7,975 nt of DNA from Microbacteriaceae bacterium. GTDB taxonomy: Bacteria > Actinomycetota > Actinomycetes > Actinomycetales > Microbacteriaceae. The stretch lies in NCBI GenBank assembly GCA_947453285.1, contig CANGGA010000044.1, positions 1 to 7,975 of the forward strand. The letters run 5' to 3'. Below, in pieces: positions 7,601-7,975 of the stretch (position 1 is the stretch's first letter; every line of letters begins with the position of its first letter). The notes beneath the pieces are model-generated. The model was not told the origin of the DNA. It ran no database searches and was given only the letters and a program-made list of their open reading frames with translations. The position numbers and the translations under genes were made by a program.

Positions 7601-7975
7601 AAGCAGTTGATCTTCGACCTTAAGCGCGCAAACAGAGCGGCTCGCGTTCACGTGAAGCTAGTTTCTCAGGTTGGAATCGGCACCGTAGCGGCAGGCGTCG
7701 CAAAAGCCAAGGCCGATGTCATTCTGGTCTCTGGTCACGATGGCGGAACCGGAGCATCACCACTGAACTCACTGAAGCACGCTGGCACTCCATGGGAACT
7801 TGGGTTAGCCGAGGCTCAACAGACCCTTATGGTCAACAACCTTCGCGATCGAGTTTCGGTTCAGGTCGATGGTCAGATGAAGACCGGGCGTGACGTAGTA
7901 ATCGCCGCACTTCTTGGAGCCGAGGAATTCGGTTTCGCAACCGCACCGCTAGTAGTTGAGGGCTGCATCCTGATG
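4601..7975 (+). CDS. gltB: Glutamate synthase (NADPH) large subunit, 5' part (truncated by window end)
   Basis: GltB, with the GltD small subunit, converts glutamine and 2-oxoglutarate to two glutamates. The frame stays open for 1,125 codons to the last base, about three quarters of the usual 1,500 or so. A 28-residue propeptide precedes Cys29 in DACGLA, the N-terminal nucleophile after cleavage. The class II glutaminase domain (about 29-450) shows HSRFSTNT (225-232), HNGEINT (247-253), GSDSASFDE (287-295), EPWDGPA (341-347) and DRNGLRP (362-368). A central domain spans about 500-790. The FMN and 2-oxoglutarate domain contains FSTGAMSYGS (877-886), TGEGGED (908-914), KPGEGGQLP (957-965) and GHDGGTGASP (1045-1054). 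The last residues, EGCILM, carry Cys1122, the first of the three 3Fe-4S cysteines; the other two, the rest of the FMN domain and the GXGXG domain lie beyond the edge. The ATG has GGAG at good spacing. gltD is expected downstream. Confidence 0.98.
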   Translation, partial: MPALSPFAKFNTAPAATGLYDPSRDRDACGLAMVATLRGTAGHDIIETALNALRNLEHRGAVGSDAGTGDGAGILSQMPDAFLRAVTDFELPAKGLYGAGLVFLDAEDSVRLESAFANLAIEESLVVLGWRDVPVRPEVLGDLARAAMPLIRQVFVGSNDDANGMELERRLFRLRKRSERTLGAYHPSLSSRTIVYKGMVTTLQLEPFYPDLSDARFESTLALVHSRFSTNTFPSWPLAHPFRMIAHNGEINTVKGNRNWMRARESQLSSAALGDIKQLTPIITPDGSDSASFDEVLELLYMAGRSLPHAMMMMIPEAWEKQSDIDAARKNFYEYHSMLIEPWDGPAAVVFTDGSLVGATLDRNGLRPGRYVITDDGLVVLASEIGVADIDPSKIVRKGRLQPGKMFLADTVNGRLIGDEEIKAEIAGLEPWGEWLEANRIKLKDLPEREHIAYTATSVNRRQRTFGYTEEELRILIAPMAKAGAEPLGAMGSDTPIAAISDRPRLLFDYFVQQFAQVTNPPLDSIREEVVTSLSTGIGPERNLLEATPQHAQQVILGFPVLNNDELAKIKHIDEKDGAGHAANISGLYRVDGGWESLAERIRELFEEVDEAIQNGATYLILSDRDSNRELAPIPSLLLTSAIHHHLIRSGNRTRVGLVVEAGDVREVHHVAALIGYGAAAVNPYLAMESAEQMVKSGQLVGITIEQASKNLIYGLGKGVLKIMSKMGISTVSSYAGAQVFEAIGLSQEFIDTYFTGTTSQLGGIGIEVIHQEIAARHSSAYPVDIATNPHETLDTGGEYQWRREGPPHLFNPETVFKLQHSTRTKRYDIFREYTKAIDDQAENLMTLRGLFTLREGLRPAVSIDEVEPVSAIVKRFSTGAMSYGSISPEAHETLAIAMNQLGAKSNTGEGGEDVERLLDPTRRSAIKQVASGRFGVTSMYLTHADDIQIKMAQGAKPGEGGQLPPNKVYPWIALTRHATPGVGLISPPPHHDIYSIEDLKQLIFDLKRANRAARVHVKLVSQVGIGTVAAGVAKAKADVILVSGHDGGTGASPLNSLKHAGTPWELGLAEAQQTLMVNNLRDRVSVQVDGQMKTGRDVVIAALLGAEEFGFATAPLVVEGCILM

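Noticed and set aside
1..7975. A hidden defence, mobile or biosynthetic system
   Set aside because: Every stretch over 100 bases is accounted for by conserved housekeeping genes in one orientation; no terminal repeats, transposase, spacer array or abrupt change in composition was seen.

Overview
This window is a stretch of actinobacterial core metabolism on the + strand. It holds the distal part of a tryptophan operon, then the lipoprotein diacylglyceryl transferase gene, then most of the large-subunit gene of glutamate synthase. The arrangement (Trp-operon membrane protein, small HGxxxAAW membrane protein, trpC, trpB, trpA, lgt) is the one usual in Actinobacteria. The base composition looks moderate, roughly 50-55% G+C by eye, which is low for the phylum. 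The TrpC and GltB proteins read like those of Microbacteriaceae, so a small-genome freshwater member such as the Rhodoluna/Aquiluna (Luna) group is a reasonable guess. That placement is inference and was not tested.

Layout. Positions 1-519 are the 3' part of a Trp-operon-associated membrane protein whose start lies upstream. Positions 548-775 encode a 75-residue two-helix membrane protein with an HGxxxAAW motif. trpC starts at 775 on a GTG that shares one base with the preceding stop codon. trpB (1565-2761) follows after 19 bases, trpA (2764-3552) after 2 bases and lgt (3559-4503) after 6 bases. A 97-base gap (4504-4600) is the only substantial non-coding stretch. gltB starts at 4601 and runs off the right edge; it ends inside the 3Fe-4S cysteine cluster, after about 1,125 of roughly 1,500 codons.

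How the genes work together. TrpC makes indole-3-glycerol phosphate. TrpA splits it to indole, and TrpB joins the indole to serine to give tryptophan. trpE, trpD and trpG are not visible and would be upstream or elsewhere. The absence of trpF is expected, because many Actinobacteria use the bifunctional HisA/TrpF enzyme PriA. The tight spacing from 1 to 4503 suggests one transcription unit that also carries lgt, an unrelated membrane-lipoprotein enzyme. gltB probably begins a new unit with gltD downstream, and it supplies glutamate for nitrogen assimilation.

All key catalytic residues that can be checked are present, and no mobile element, CRISPR array, RNA gene or broken gene was seen. No new multi-gene system was found. 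The points most worth a second look are the two uncharacterised membrane proteins in the trp operon, the dense Trp codons in the first of them, and a few small sequence oddities.
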